This document shows positions 48,316-60,616 of a stretch of 64,000 bases of DNA, piece after piece; position 1 is the first letter of the stretch, and every line of letters begins with the position of its first letter. The notes under the pieces were generated by a model that did not search any database, had not been told where the DNA came from, and saw nothing but the letters and a program-made list of their open reading frames with translations. The DNA comes from Mercurialis annua (Eukaryota; Streptophyta; Magnoliopsida; Malpighiales; Euphorbiaceae). The position numbers and the translations under genes were made by a program. The stretch spans positions 33,382,628-33,446,627 of the forward strand of contig NC_065576.1 in assembly GCF_937616625.2 (NCBI RefSeq), given 5' to 3'.

Positions 48316-51300
48316 ATGGACAAAACTTGGATGGTTAAGTCGTGGAATAGTGATGAATACAAAGCTGGAGTTGAACAATTTCTTAAATTTGCATTTTGTA
48401 ATGCATCTCAAGATGGGAAGATATTATGTCCATGTAGATGTTGCGTTAATCGCTATCTACAAACAAGGGAAGAAACTAGAGTGCATCTAAGGTGTGACGG
48501 GTTTTTACCGGGGTATACTAAATGGATTTGTCATGGAGAGAAATCCTCTGATGCTTCAACATCATCCATTTTTTCAGAAAGTACTAGTTCACGTGGAGTG
48601 GAATATGTCCAAGTGCAACCAAACCTACGAAAGCCTGATGACATAGTAGGATTATTGCATGATGCTATGGGTGTTGTTAGGCAAGTGGGTGATAACATAT
48701 CATTAGATGTGGATGAAGAGGTGGATTCCGAAAATGCAGGAATAGACATAGAACAACCAGGAGTATCCACCACAGGGGTGTCTAGTGAATTTCAGAAGCT
48801 ACTAGAGGATGTTGACAAAGAAGTATATCCAGGGTGTAAGACATTTTCTAAATTGTCTTGCATCTTACACATATATCACATGAAATATCTTAATGGATGG
48901 ACAGAGAAATCCGGTAGTATGCTCTTGGAGTTTCTGTTTGATTTGCTTCCAGAAGGTGCCTTACTGCCTAAAACTTATTATGAGGCTAAGAAGATTATTA
49001 CAACATTAGGTCTTGATTATAAAAAAATTGATGCTTGTGAAAATGACTGCATGTTGTTTTGGGGTGAAAAATCAAGTGATGAAATTTGCAGTAAATGTGG
49101 CACATCAAGATGGGTGGTTAATAAGAACGAGCAAGTAAAATACAATGATAATTCAGTGAATAAGCCTGCTGCAAATAGGAAGAAGCCCGCCAAAGTTTTG
49201 CGTTATTTTCCGTTAATACCAAGGCTGCAAAGACTGTTTATTTCAAAGAAGACTTCTACTGACATGAGGTGGCATGTTATGGGTCGCATAGAAGATGGAA
49301 TGCTTAGACATCCTGCAGATGGGGTAGCTTGGAAAGCATTTGATGCTCAATTTCCAAATTTCTCGTCCGATCCACGAAATGTTAGATTTGGTCTTTCTAG
49401 TGACGGGTTCAATCCTTTCAGAACAATGAGTACTAATTATAGTACTTGGCCTGTCATGTTGATTCCATATAACATGTCACCCTGGATTTGCATGAAGCAA
49501 TCATCTTTTATTTTATCAATGATCATTCCAGGGAAAAAGGGTCCTGGAAATGACATTGATATCTACTTGCAACCTCTAATAGAAGAGCTGAAATTGTTAT
49601 GGGAAGGTGTGGAAACCTACGACGCTTTTGGGAGTGAAACTTTTAACTTAAGAGGTGCATTAATGTGGACTATTAATGACTTCCCTGCTTATGCTTATTT
49701 ATCGGGTTGGAGTACTAAAGGGAAGTTTGCTTGTCCATGTTGTGCTGAATTCACAAATTCAAGATGGTTATATAAGGGTGGAAAACATTGCTATATGGGT
49801 CATCGTCGGTGGTTGCCACATGATCATTCATTTCGCTTTATGGAACATCTTTTTGATGGAACCCAAGAATTAGGCACGGCACCTGTACGAGCTACAAGTG
49901 GTGATGTTTTAAACCAATTAGATGATCTTCAATTTGGTTTAGATCAATTAGGAAAATACTCCAAGTCTAAGAAAGGGAAAAGAAAAAAGCAAACGGTAGA
50001 CATTGATGAAGCTAATCCAGAGATGGAAATTGATGTTGATGATTTGAGAAAAGCTGCCATGAAGCATTGGAAGAAGAAAAGCATATTTTTTATGCTACCT
50101 TATTGGGAGCATAATCTATTACGTCACAATCTTGATGTGATGCATATAGAAAAAAATGTGTGTGACAACCTCATTGGCACTCTATTGAATCTTGAATATA
50201 AGTCAAAAGATAATGAAAAGGCTCGTCTTGACTTAGTAGACATGGGTATTAGAGAAGAACTTCATCCTATAGAAGACGCAAATGGTAAAAGACGATTGCC
50301 TTTAGCATGCTTTTCTTTGACTTCAACAGAGAAGGATATTTTTTGTCAAGTTCTTAAGAATATGAAATTGCCTGATGGCTATTCTTCAAATTTTTCTAGG
50401 TGTGTAAACCTAAAGGATCGGAAAATTAGTGGGCTCAAGAGTCACGACTGTCATATTTTGATTGAGGATCTCCTTCCTCTTGCATTGAAAGCTTGTAGTC
50501 CATCTAAACAATTAACTTCAATAGTGATTGAGTTGGCTGCATTTTTCAAATCTATATGCTCAAAATCAATTGATCCGAAAGAACTTGACAAAATCTAAGA
50601 GCGTGTCGTTTTGACTCTTTGTCATATGGAGATGACCTTTCTTCCCGGATTTTTCACCATAATGGTTCATCTGATGGTTCACCTAGTAGAGGAAGTTAAA
50701 CTTGGCGGTCCGGTGCAATATAGATGGATGTATCCTAGTGAAAGGTAAACCATAGAAATTGAGTTTAATTATTTCTTAATCTCTTCATTTTTTAATTCTT
50801 AATTCTTTATTTTAGGGAATTTGTTACTTATAAATCATCTGTTCGAAATAGAGCTCATCCAGAAGGGTCGATTGCTGAGTGGTACATAGCGAATGAATGC
50901 TTAACATTTTGTTCTCGGTATCTTGAAGGAGTTGAGACAAAATTCAATCGACCTTTGCGAAATCCAGATCCGCCTACTAATCAATACATGAAATACTTAT
51001 ATGCAAGTGCTGGTCAAACTATAGGGAAGATTGAAGATATTGTCTTAGATGATAAATCTTTAATTCAAGCGCATCGTTATGTGCTACGGCATTGTGATCA
51101 ACTTGTACAATATCGCCAGTAAGTTAAACTTTATCATGATATTGCAGCTTACTACTAGGAGTTTAGTCTTAACATTGCCAATTTTTTTATTATAAATGTA
51201 GAGAGTTTATTGATATCGAGAAAAGAAAACGGCGTAGACAATCTCGCCTAAATCCAAATGACTTGGAAATGTTGATGAATGAAAAGTTTCACGTTTGGTT

Positions 51301-51978
51301 TCAAAGCAAGGTTAGTACAATAATCTGATTGTGTTTGTAGTTTTAACATTTAGAGTTTACCCTTATTGTATTTTTATAATTTTATAGGTTATTGGTCTGG
51401 AGCGTGACTCGACTATCTCTGCTGACATTGTGGCCCTAGGTAGGGGTCCTAACAAGGTAGCAAGAAGATTTTCTGGTTTCATTATCAATGGAATTAGATT
51501 TCATACCAAGACCCGTGAAGAGCAAAGATTGACCCAAAATAGCGGTGTAGTTAACAAATCTGAAGGAGGGGGTGTGGAATACTTTGGAAAACTAAGAGAT
51601 ATTGTTGAACTAAATTACTATGTGAGTTTCAAGGTTGTATTATTTAAATGTGATTGGATTGATGTGCACCATAGTGCTGGAATGAAAAAAGATGAATTTG
51701 GGTATACATTAGTTAACTTCTCTCGGTTAATTCATACGGGTGACAATGTAGCTGATGATCCATATATTTTTTCCTCTCAAGCTGATCAAGTGTTCTATGT
51801 GGAAGATCCAAGTGATCAAAATTGGCACGTGGCTATTAAAATTAAACCTAGAGATGCATTTGATATGGGTCACACGGAAGGAGATGATGATTCTTTTACT
51901 TCCATTAGTAGGCAGATACTATGTGAACAAATGCAACCTGCTTGGGCTAGGGTTAATGTAAACAATGACGACGTTTAG
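48316..51978 (+). pseudogene. CACTA TNP2-type transposase, four exons, one nonsense codon
   Basis: Exons 48316-50744, 50816-51118, 51202-51310 and 51388-51978, all GT-AG, phases consistent, about 1143 residues. Domains in order: transposase-associated domain (1-75, with LCPCRCCVNR); TNP2 core (about 316-620, with SSDGFNPF, TINDFPAYAYLSGW, DVMHIEKNVCDN); DUF4218 (LPGFFTIMVHLMVHLVEEV and GSIAEWYIANECLTFCSRYL); DUF4216 near the C-terminus (VELNYYVSFKVVLFKCDW, PYIFSSQADQVFYVED). The only lesion I see is a TAA at 50596-50598, where the family usually has Gln before ERVVLTLCHME. It would cut binding and excision functions after residue 760. The long first exon is otherwise intact. Confidence 0.88.
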
Positions 51979-52200
51979 CATTTTCTATGCTTTTATATTT
52001 TTATAGCTACCATTCTGTTTTTATGAGGTTAATTTGAAAATGGATGTCTGTTACTGAAAGCATTTTCTATGCTTTCAGATTTTAATAGCTACTGCTGCTC
52101 TGTTTTTATGAGGTTATTTTCATGAGTTGTAATCTGTTTTTATGAGGTTATTTTCATGAGTTGTAATCTGTTTTTTGCACATCGCAACAGCTTATTGGGG

Positions 52201-52254
52201 CAAAAATAACACAACAATAAGAAACATATGTTTCTTATTGTTGTGTTATTTTTG
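52201..52254. repeat. Perfect 54-bp palindrome
   Basis: Two 27-base arms without a spacer; the left arm reads CAAAAATAACACAACAATAA then GAAACAT. It lies 222 bp after the transposase stop codon. Confidence 0.95.
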
Positions 52255-52619
52255 TACACCTATAGTGTTGATTTGGAATTTACGTATGAGTATCTAACAG
52301 GATAATATATAAGAGGTGTAAATAATTTCTGGTATTTTTTTTAAGAAAATAAATTTTGGAATTTTATTTTGAAAAAGTTTCTTTAATTCAAATGTTGATT
52401 GTCATTAAATTTTTAATTAATAATTTAATTGTCTATATTGTTAATTTTTTTAAGAAGAAATTTCCTACACTACATTATTTCCTATTTTATTTAGGACTTT
52501 ACATTGTGTTTTATGTTTTTAATTTTCTAAATTTTTTTACGAAAAATGCCTTTTGTTTTTAATTTTGCAATTTTTTTGTTTGATTTTTTAATAATTTGTT
52601 CTCTTTTTTTATAGATTTT

Positions 52620-52960
52620 TTTCTGGTATATTTTTATCGTGTTTTTTAATGTAACTAAGATGTATTATAGTGTATTTATTGTGCTTTTTTAGTGTAATTA
52701 TGGTATTTTTATAGTATAACAATATTGTATATATAATGTATTTATGCCATTTTTGTAGTGTGGTGTTTATTATAAAGATACTGCAAATACACCATATAAA
52801 TACACCATAAATATACTAAAAAACGGCAAAAATACATCAAAATAACATAGATATACCGAAAAACGCCATAAATACAATATAAATACACCAAAAATACACT
52901 ATAACGTAAATACATTATAAAAACTACGAATACACCATAAATTAATATTTTACAAAATTT
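52620..52960. repeat. Clustered ATACACCATAAAT motifs in both orientations
   Basis: The left half has GTGTATTTAT/ATGGTATTTTT, the right half AAATACACCATAAATAC, so the block can fold back on itself. It may be subterminal sequence of the CACTA element or an independent MITE. Confidence 0.5.
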
Positions 52961-54016
52961 GTACTAAGAGAAAGATAAAATAATTATATGCATGATAGAA
53001 CAATTTTATAAACAAAAAAAATCATAAATTTACAATAATTTATTTACAAAATGTTTAAATCATCACAAAAAACCTAAAAAATTATAAAAAATCTAAAAAC
53101 GATGTCGAGAAATCCATAACGAGAACAGAGTCAAATAGAAAAGCGTGAATGGAAGAGACGAACGGAAAACGCAACCGGAAAAACAAACGGAAAATCAAAT
53201 GTAAAATAAAAAGAGAGAAAAGAGAGAAAAAAATTGTAATTATGTAAAATTTAAACTTAAAATGAAATAAAACTTCTATATATGGTAGATATTTTTGTAA
53301 ATATATTTGTTATTAGTGTAAAGTAAAAAATTATAAAAAAATAAAAAATTTATTATAACCATGTTTTAAAATGAAGTATTTTAAAAATAGTTCCTTCCTT
53401 CATAAGAAAAATTATTACTTTTTGCTCATGTACCAGGTGATTTTATAATTTATCTGTAAACATATCATCTATCTAGGATCCTATTGATTGGTTTAAAATA
53501 TTTTAAATTTATATTATACCATATTATTTAAAGAGATAATAGAACAAATTAAGACATGTTATTAATTTTCACTTATTAAATAAAAGTAACTCTAATTTCT
53601 CTTTTTCATATTTTTCTCTTCAGTAGCGGAACCCCCTATGTAGGGCAGATTCCAGCTTTAGTTGGATTCAATTATTTTTGAAAGGTAAAAATATCTTTTT
53701 AAAAACAGAAAAAATTTATAGAAAAATTTAGATAGATGGAGGCAAAAGTTCTGAAAAAAATTTACATTTAACCATTGGGTCATGTCATTCGTGCAACAAA
53801 ACAATGATAGGTTAGATATGTGAAAAGATTAATGATAAAAAAAATTAAACAATAATTAAAAGATTCTCTATCGCAAATGTTCATTGACTTGTTGTAAATA
53901 TGACATGGCATAACCAATGTATGGGATAAATACTTAAATGTTTTTTACACATTCAACGTTGATTCCAATATTCGATTGTCTAACCGTACAAGAGGTATAA
54001 ATTAATTATGGTATTT
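52961..54016. other. AT-rich spacer
   Basis: No gene recognised. At about 53619-53660 a short block CAGTAGCGGAACCCCCTATG resembles the end of a hAT-like element but has no partner. Confidence 0.4.
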
Positions 54017-54025
54017 TTTAATAAA

Positions 54026-54596
54026 TGTTAATGGGTTGAAAAAATCCTAACTTTTATTTTGTTCATCAATTCCATCCGCACGTATCAATTTTTTTTAATT
54101 TTATGCTATTTCAATTTTTTAATTTTTTATTACACCCTAAAATATTAAATTGAACTCTTTTCATTTGAATAATATTCAAACAGATGCGCTCCATAATGAA
54201 GCAAATTTACTTCTCAATAGAGGAGCAGATGCTCCTTGCCTGAGGATCTGACTGTGGAGTTGTCAGAGGAGCAGCCGCTCCTCCTCCTCTGTAAACCTTA
54301 AAAATATTATTTTTATTTATTTAATTAATTGTTTTTTGATTTTAAGATTTATTTGAAATTGTTTTATATTTAAAAATTTGTTTAAATTTGTCCAAATAAA
54401 AAAAAGTATGAAATAATCCTTAAATATAGTTGTTGCACATACTAATCCTTATAATAATAAAATCATTTAATTTTTCTAATTCAGGGTGCAATTGAAAACT
54501 AAAAATTCAAAATAGGATAAAATGGAAAAACTTGCTATGTCGGGGTGGAATTGAAAACCAAAACAAAGGTTAGGATTTTTTTTCAACCTATTAACC
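54026..54596. mobile_element. Foldback element D, Mutator-type
   Basis: Left end TGTTAATGGGTTGAAAAAAT, reverse-complemented right end GGTTAATAGGTTGAAAAAAA. Flanks TTTAATAAA (54017-54025) and TTTAATTAA (54597-54605) agree at eight of nine bases. The arms share CACCCTAAAATATTAAATTG with elements A-C, and a short GGAGGAGCAG/CTGCTCC core lies at 54190-54290. Non-coding. Confidence 0.65.
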
Positions 54597-54745
54597 TTTA
54601 ATTAAAGTAAATTTTGAAATTTTACTTTTTAAAAGATATTTTCATCCAACTATTTTATAATAGTTTGAAAAGATTAATTATTAAAAATTAATTTTCTTAT
54701 TATATGAATAATAAAAGTAATTTACATTAATTGTCATTGGATTAT

Positions 54746-56174
54746 TGTTGACAAAATTGCCAACTTGTAATAATCCGAAAGTACGGAATCGATCCTACGA
54801 AGATGAGAGGTTTAAAGTGAGCGAAGTCGACTTTGAATTTCAATTCGGATAGGAACAAAAAGCAATGGTTTGGTAATTAAGAGATGAAAAGAATTAAAGT
54901 AAACAACTAATCAATTACGTAAACTGCACTAAACAACTAATCTAACAACGGGTTCTAACAATAAAAGAAAACGTCAAGGGATTGGTATGTAATCACACCT
55001 AGGTCATGCATTCATGGTTGGTTAACTAGAGGTAATACAAGGGCCGAGTCAAGCCTAACGTGTCATTCCCGCTCTCTCAAATCTCAAAGAACAACAAAAC
55101 CGCTACCTAATCACCTAATCAATACCTAGCTCACTCTCATGATACAATGCACAATTAAACAATCAACTAGCAATTAATCAATCAACTCTAAGGCCACCTA
55201 GCTTCAAACCCACTCTCGTGGTGCTCTATCCTAGGTTTTCAATCCTATTAGTCAATTTAATCAACTACCTCTCGGTGCGTTAATCACACTCTAAACATGA
55301 TTAGGGTAGCTAATTCTAAGCAAGTAATAAGCAATAAGATTGAAACATGATTAAACAACAATATAAACCAACCAATCATGCAAACCTTAGGCTATCATAC
55401 CAACCACCCTACAAGGGGCCTAGCCACTCATGACTAAGTTTTCAACACAAGAAATAAACAATAAGCTAAGCATTAAAGAGTAAAGAAAAGTTACCTTAAT
55501 TGAATATGAAGAACAATAAATCATAATAGAATAAAGAGTAAACAATAACTTGCATTCAATAAGAAAATATTGTTCTTACAATCCAAGCATTCAACAATGG
55601 AGGAAACTATGGAACTAATCTCTAAAAAGATATTAAGCTAAAAGGAGACAACAACTAAGAGAATAATTTGATAAAATGTTGCATACCCTAAAAATGAGAT
55701 AATGCTGTATTTATAGGTGTTACAAAAGAGGAAATAAAAGACACCCACTAAAAGAGTGTTGGGCCAAAATAAAAGTAAGCCTTGAGTCTTGTCCTTGTCT
55801 TGAGATTCAAATTCTAGACCTTTTTTCATGTGGCTCGATCGCGCCATTCACTTATAGGGGAGGGCTCGATCAAGTCTTGGCTCTGGGGAAATTCCTGGTG
55901 TCATTTCTTGATCGAGCCCCTCTTCATAGGTGAAGGGCTCGATCGAGCCCTTCCTTTTTTTTCTCAACATCTTTCTCATTTCTCCGTTTTTCGACTCGCT
56001 TCTTTTCGGATACTTGAATCCTTCCTTCTTTATGCCTAAAACACTTCGTATTGCCCCGTTATCCCTGAAATGCTAACACAAAATAAGCATACAAACATGG
56101 GGAAATAGCATATCAAAGTGTAACAAAAGCATGCGAAAATGACTCTAAAACATAGATGTATTTTGCACCTATCA
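54746..56174 (-). repeat. LTR of the second Athila-type element
   Basis: Plus strand starts TGTTGACAAAATTGCC and ends GCACCTATCA. Contains inverted copies of GGGCTCGATC at 55862-55945. 1429 bp; same structural plan as 12300-14310 but not closely similar. Confidence 0.75.
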
Positions 56175-56190
56175 AACCTCCTCACACTAA
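56175..56190 (-). promoter_or_regulatory. Polypurine tract of the second Athila-type element
   Basis: Minus strand GTGTGAGGAGGTT before TGATAGG, following GAGGACAAGCAAGG, as at 14311. Confidence 0.7.
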
Positions 56191-57599
56191 CCCCTTGCTT
56201 GTCCTCAAGCAAATGAACCTTACTCAAGGACGCATGCTAACTAATGATCTTACGCCCACACACATATCACTCATCATGTTTTAACTAATGAATGCACGAA
56301 TGAATGCTTCACGAAACAACAACTATTGATGATGCAAACAAGCGATCAATGCAATGTCAATAACATAAGTTGATGGTATCAAGACTACAATCACGAAGCA
56401 TGGTTGTCGACACATATCACACTACAACTTTCCGTCTTATGCGGGACGTGTAAACAAATTGGATACAAGCTACGTTGGGCAAAACAAGGCACAATTTTGT
56501 CTAAATTCAAGCAATGGTGCATATCTCACTAGATTTCACTCGCTCAAAAAGATCAAGGTGTATACCAAGAATACATGCAAAGTCACCATAAGCTTGCTCA
56601 AAGTCTGGACTCCACTACTTAGTTCGGTTTCTGACAATTATCAAATGGACTTGAATAGGTTGTAATGGGGCTAAGGGTTAGGGGCATGTAAAAAAGTAAC
56701 TTTTGGCTAAGAACTTGACTTGAAAACGATTTACATCTTTTATTTTGATCTAACTTGGAATTTTCATACACAAGTGAACTTCTTTTAAAACAAAATTTTA
56801 TGCCCTTGTTTATTTCTTTTTTATATTTCTTTTTTTTTCTATTTCTCTACTTTCTCTATTATTTCTTTTTTTGTTTTTCTTTTCTTTGTTTTTCAAGGCC
56901 TATTTTCTTGATACACACTAGTTTAAAAACCATCAATCATCGAGCTAGATTTTTCTTCTTTTATTGTGAGTTATTCAAGTCAAACTCTAGGGCGTTTAAG
57001 AGGTAAACTTAAAAAAGGTGAATTTGTGTGAAAATTAGGTTTGAAACAAAAAAATGGCTAAGGCTCAAACTTGTGTTATCTAGAGGTAAGAGGGTAGGCT
57101 TTTGAGTGGGTATAGAAGAATGTGTAATCCTAATTGCTATTTTCATCTAATTACCGAAAACTCAACAATGCAATCTTGCACGGACATAGGAGCAAGTTCT
57201 AGAACTAAAATATGCCAAAATTCACAGTAAAAGTAGGCTCCAAAATTAAAAGAAAATTAGGGCGTGTTTTACCATTGGCGTAATATGCCCAATTTCCCTA
57301 GAATTCACAATTTTATCACAAACACATCATGATTCCGCATCAAGCTAATTTGATCATGCATTTAAAGGTCAACATATACTCATCATTGACTTCACCCTAA
57401 TCCTATCAACTTATGTCATATAATTGACATTTCGCTAAGCAAGCATCAACAACAATTGTTAAAAACAAGAATCACCATTCGAGACATGTCATTAACCAAA
57501 ACATAACATTGATAAGGTACAAGAATTTGATCAACTTAACTAGCATACTCAAAATACCAAATTAGGGGCTATGCTTCAAAAATTTGATTACCTAAAGAC

Positions 57600-58718
57600 C
57601 AGTGGCAGATCCAGAAATTTTTTCCAGCCCGGGCTAAACGACATGTAAATAATTATAAATATTATTAAATGAAATTTATTTTTATAAAACTTTACCAGTG
57701 TGAGATAATTTTTTAATTATCTAATAATAAATTTTTCTATAATTTAAATTGGTTAATTTCTAATTAGCTTTCATCAATTTATTTATTTTATTTATTTTCA
57801 AAAATTACGAAAAAGTTCATCAATTATAAATAAAATAAAATAACGAGAATTAAAAAAAATCTATATTTAGTGTAATCTTATCAATTTCATCATTTTTCTA
57901 ACTAAATTAACTAAAATATAAATTTGATATAATTATTATATAAATATAAAAATTAAGTTAGTATGTACAAATAAAATAAAGAACAAGAAAAATAAATTAC
58001 CCCATTTTGAGGTGGTTTGATTTTAAAATAAGAATTATTTTAGACTAATATATTATTAGTTATTTTTAGTTGAAAAATTAAATTAAATTAAATTTTAAGA
58101 GACGCGAAATTAAAGATATTTAGAGTAAATGTTTTGGAGAATTATATAATTGAAAAAGAATTTATACTAAAACGTTTTAGACACTCAAATTAGATTTTAT
58201 TAATAAATGATTTAAAAAAATAAATAATTAGTGTGAGCATTTAACCTCATGCCTTTTTAAATTCCTTAACAGATTTTAAAAGCCTTAAAGGGCCATCAAT
58301 TAATTAGTAAAGTATGTTTGGCCTTTTGAACATAATATAAAAAATAGGGCCCAACATAAGGAAAAATAGAACGTCTTCCTCATTTTTGCCTTCCTTTCAG
58401 TCAGGGCTTAACGCAAACCTACTGAGTTTTACAACACAAAAACAACGCACGAGCAGCAGCCACACCGTCACGACGCCGTTTTGGCCTCGATTTAATTAAA
58501 AAATAAGGTGACAAAACGACGCCGTTTTGGCCTCTTCAATTTAAAAAAAATGATGAAGGCAAACAGCCTTCTTCTTCATCCGTTCAGGTTCAGCAGTCCT
58601 TCGTTTTTTCTTACGCCGGCAGCCATGGCTGATTCTCAGAGACCAGTGTCGGTCCTTCAAATTTCCGGCGGCAACCCGTGCTCGAGCCTACCCGAGCCCA
58701 AGGCTAGATCCGCCCCTG
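57600..58718. mobile_element. Non-autonomous hAT-like DNA transposon
   Basis: Left end CAGTGGCAGATCCAG, reverse-complemented right end CAGGGGCGGATCTAG; both lead into a CCCGGGCT/CTTGGGCTCGGG block. Flanks CTAAAGAC (57592-57599) and CTAAGGAC (58719-58726) match at seven of eight bases, the hAT duplication length. No transposase. The right part is GC-richer and holds two copies of ACGACGCCGTTTTGGCCTC (58474, 58516) and an 88-codon open frame of unknown origin. Confidence 0.7.
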
Positions 58719-59262
58719 CTAAGGACACACAAACCAACAAGCTAACATTCCTCAAAAGAAAACAATACCGTTAGAACAATAATTTTTAGCTTGAGGCGAC
58801 ACTACAAAACATCCTAAGAAGTTGAAAACATAAATCAATAAACATAACAGCAAGATACAATTTCACAACCAACCCTCTTCACACTATTTCTAGCTTAGTC
58901 CCTAAGCATGAAATAAAATAAAAGCGAGAAATTGAATGAGAAAAAGTTGGAGAAATCAAATCTTGCTAGTCGAATGTCGGGTGTTCCGGAGATGGTGTAG
59001 GTAATAGGTAGCGCGGCCCGCCTTAGGCATTGAAATAATCCCTCAACTTCTCCTCTTGGCACCTTTGTCTAGACCGAAGATATTTCATCATGTGCCTTTG
59101 CTCTTTCATGAATTGGCGTTGTCCCGCGCGAAAGTCGCTCGAAGCTTGTTGTTGCCCCCATTGGGCTCCTTGAAATTCGGCCTCGGGTCAAATTTCACAT
59201 TTGGCACCTTGTTCTTCTCCTTGAACGCTAGTTCCCGCTACACCCTTTCCTTTTCTTCGCAC

Positions 59263-60300
59263 TTATTCCTTTTGAGGCCTTTGCCTCGGAGCCTCTTCCT
59301 CTTGCTCGGCTTCAACATATTCCTCACTAGGAAACAGAGGTCTTGCGCCATGACGGCTCACATAAGTGGCTCGTCGGCAGTAACGCACAATTTTTCTGTT
59401 CTTGACATACAAAGATGCCCTCATTCTCGGTTTCTCCCATTTAAATTGATCCATCTCTAACCCATCCCCCTTTGCAAGCATTGTGACAACCACCCAAAAC
59501 CTATCTTCTTTGTGTGCTCCAGAATCTCTCCAATATTGTCCATAAGCCTACACGCGGTGTTCACTCGGTAAGCGTCCACCTTCAGGTGTAGCATGGCATT
59601 AAAAGCCAAAAGGTCCTCTTTAGCCAATTTGATATATTCATTTCGACCACAAAAGGTGTGACCGAACCATTTGAGTACTACCACATGAGCGATATCCATC
59701 ACTTCATTGGACTTGGATGTGTTTAAATTGTAATGATCTAACCCCGAGAGTTCCATCCATATGGTGTGTTCATCAAAACCAACCCCCGGAATGCATTTCA
59801 AGCGCATATCATACATGGAAAAGTCCAATGATAAATCATCAAAATCATAGTAACCTACCTATCCATTCAACCGGTACTCAAATTGGCGGGGGATTCCTCA
59901 CTTGGCTTCAATGTTGTGAAGAACTCATAGGTTAAAGCTTCACAATACTCGTGTAAGAGTTCCGCCAACTCTTGCAATTCTAAATGGCCAAGAAGCTCCT
60001 TCACACTTTCTTCAATTCCCAAGCTTCGCATGGTTGCCCAATCAATTTGAAACGGTATCGTGATCCCTCTTGCCTTAAGTTTCTCTAAAAGCTTTCCCTC
60101 CTCCATATAACGGATTTAGAATGGGGCTTTAAAGCGCCTTGTGAGTGAAGCCGGGGTGTTAACTCTTGTAACCGTAGATCCGGAGGCGGCCATTTTCCGG
60201 CGAGATCAGAGATGGTGTTGCGTGGGCCTTGTTCTTAAGGTTGTTGTTCTTGTGGTGGTTGTTGTTGAGGAGCCTTGGATGATTTCCCGAATTTTCCCAT
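59263..60300 (-). pseudogene. ATHILA ORF-1-like retrotransposon gene, frameshifted
   Basis: Starts near 60300 with a Gln/Pro-rich stretch. The readable parts are 60106-59867 (LGIEESVKELLGHLELQELA, EALTYEFFTTLKP), 59828-59457 (GVGFDEHTIWMELSG, LVLKWFGHTFCGRNEY-like segment, KEDLLAFNAMLHLKV) and 59493-59263 (DQFKWEKPRMRASLYV). This order and spacing recall the ATHILA ORF-1 family of plant Ty3 elements. A frameshift plus stop near 59870-59880 and another frameshift near 59475 break it. No protease or reverse transcriptase is seen. Confidence 0.65.
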
Positions 60301-60616
60301 AGGTAGAGTAAGAAAAAGGGTGTTTGAAAATGTAGTTAAATTGGAATATTTTCGGGAAATGGTGTTGGTTTGGTGGTGGCCGAATTTTTTGCTAGAGGAA
60401 GATGAAAGCTATGGAGTTTTCTATATTTGGTAAAAAGAGTGGGGAAGAAGATGAATGAATGTGGACATATATGGCAAAAATAAGAAGGAAACATACTTGA
60501 GTTTGAAATTTGAATTGGAACGCTTAAGATGATGCCACCTCATTTATTCAAGTGAAGTGTGTTTTTTTTAAATGGTTTAGATCATGCCACATCACCAATC
60601 CTTGTGCTTCCCCTTT

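Larger units (their letters stand above)
45371..52265 (+). mobile_element. CACTA transposon with gene capture (right end uncertain)
   Basis: Left terminus CACTACAACAGATGCTGC followed by GGGGCGG-rich subterminal units (45395-45530). The interior holds a captured CK2-alpha exon (46708-46902) and a TNP2 transposase gene (48316-51978). I could not find a matching terminal repeat on the right; candidates are TATAGTG at about 52259-52265 or GTAGTG at 52755-52760, neither with a matching 3-bp duplication. The interior before the transposase also has short duplications: GATTAGCAATATTACACCCT three times at about 45920-46080, and a 68-bp-spaced repeat at 47683-47800. Confidence 0.8.
54746..60616 (-). 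mobile_element. Second Athila-type Ty3 element (one LTR visible)
   Basis: LTR 54746-56174, polypurine tract next to it, 3' non-coding region, then a degenerate ORF1-like gene further right, all in minus orientation. A hAT-like element is inserted at 57600. The other LTR is not seen; at 60617 the sequence switches to a truncated Tekay-type LTR, so this element is either cut off there or resumes beyond the window. Confidence 0.7.

Noticed and set aside
53619..53660. hAT-like terminus CAGTAGCGGAACC
   Set aside because: No second end or 8-bp duplication found nearby; left as a note only.
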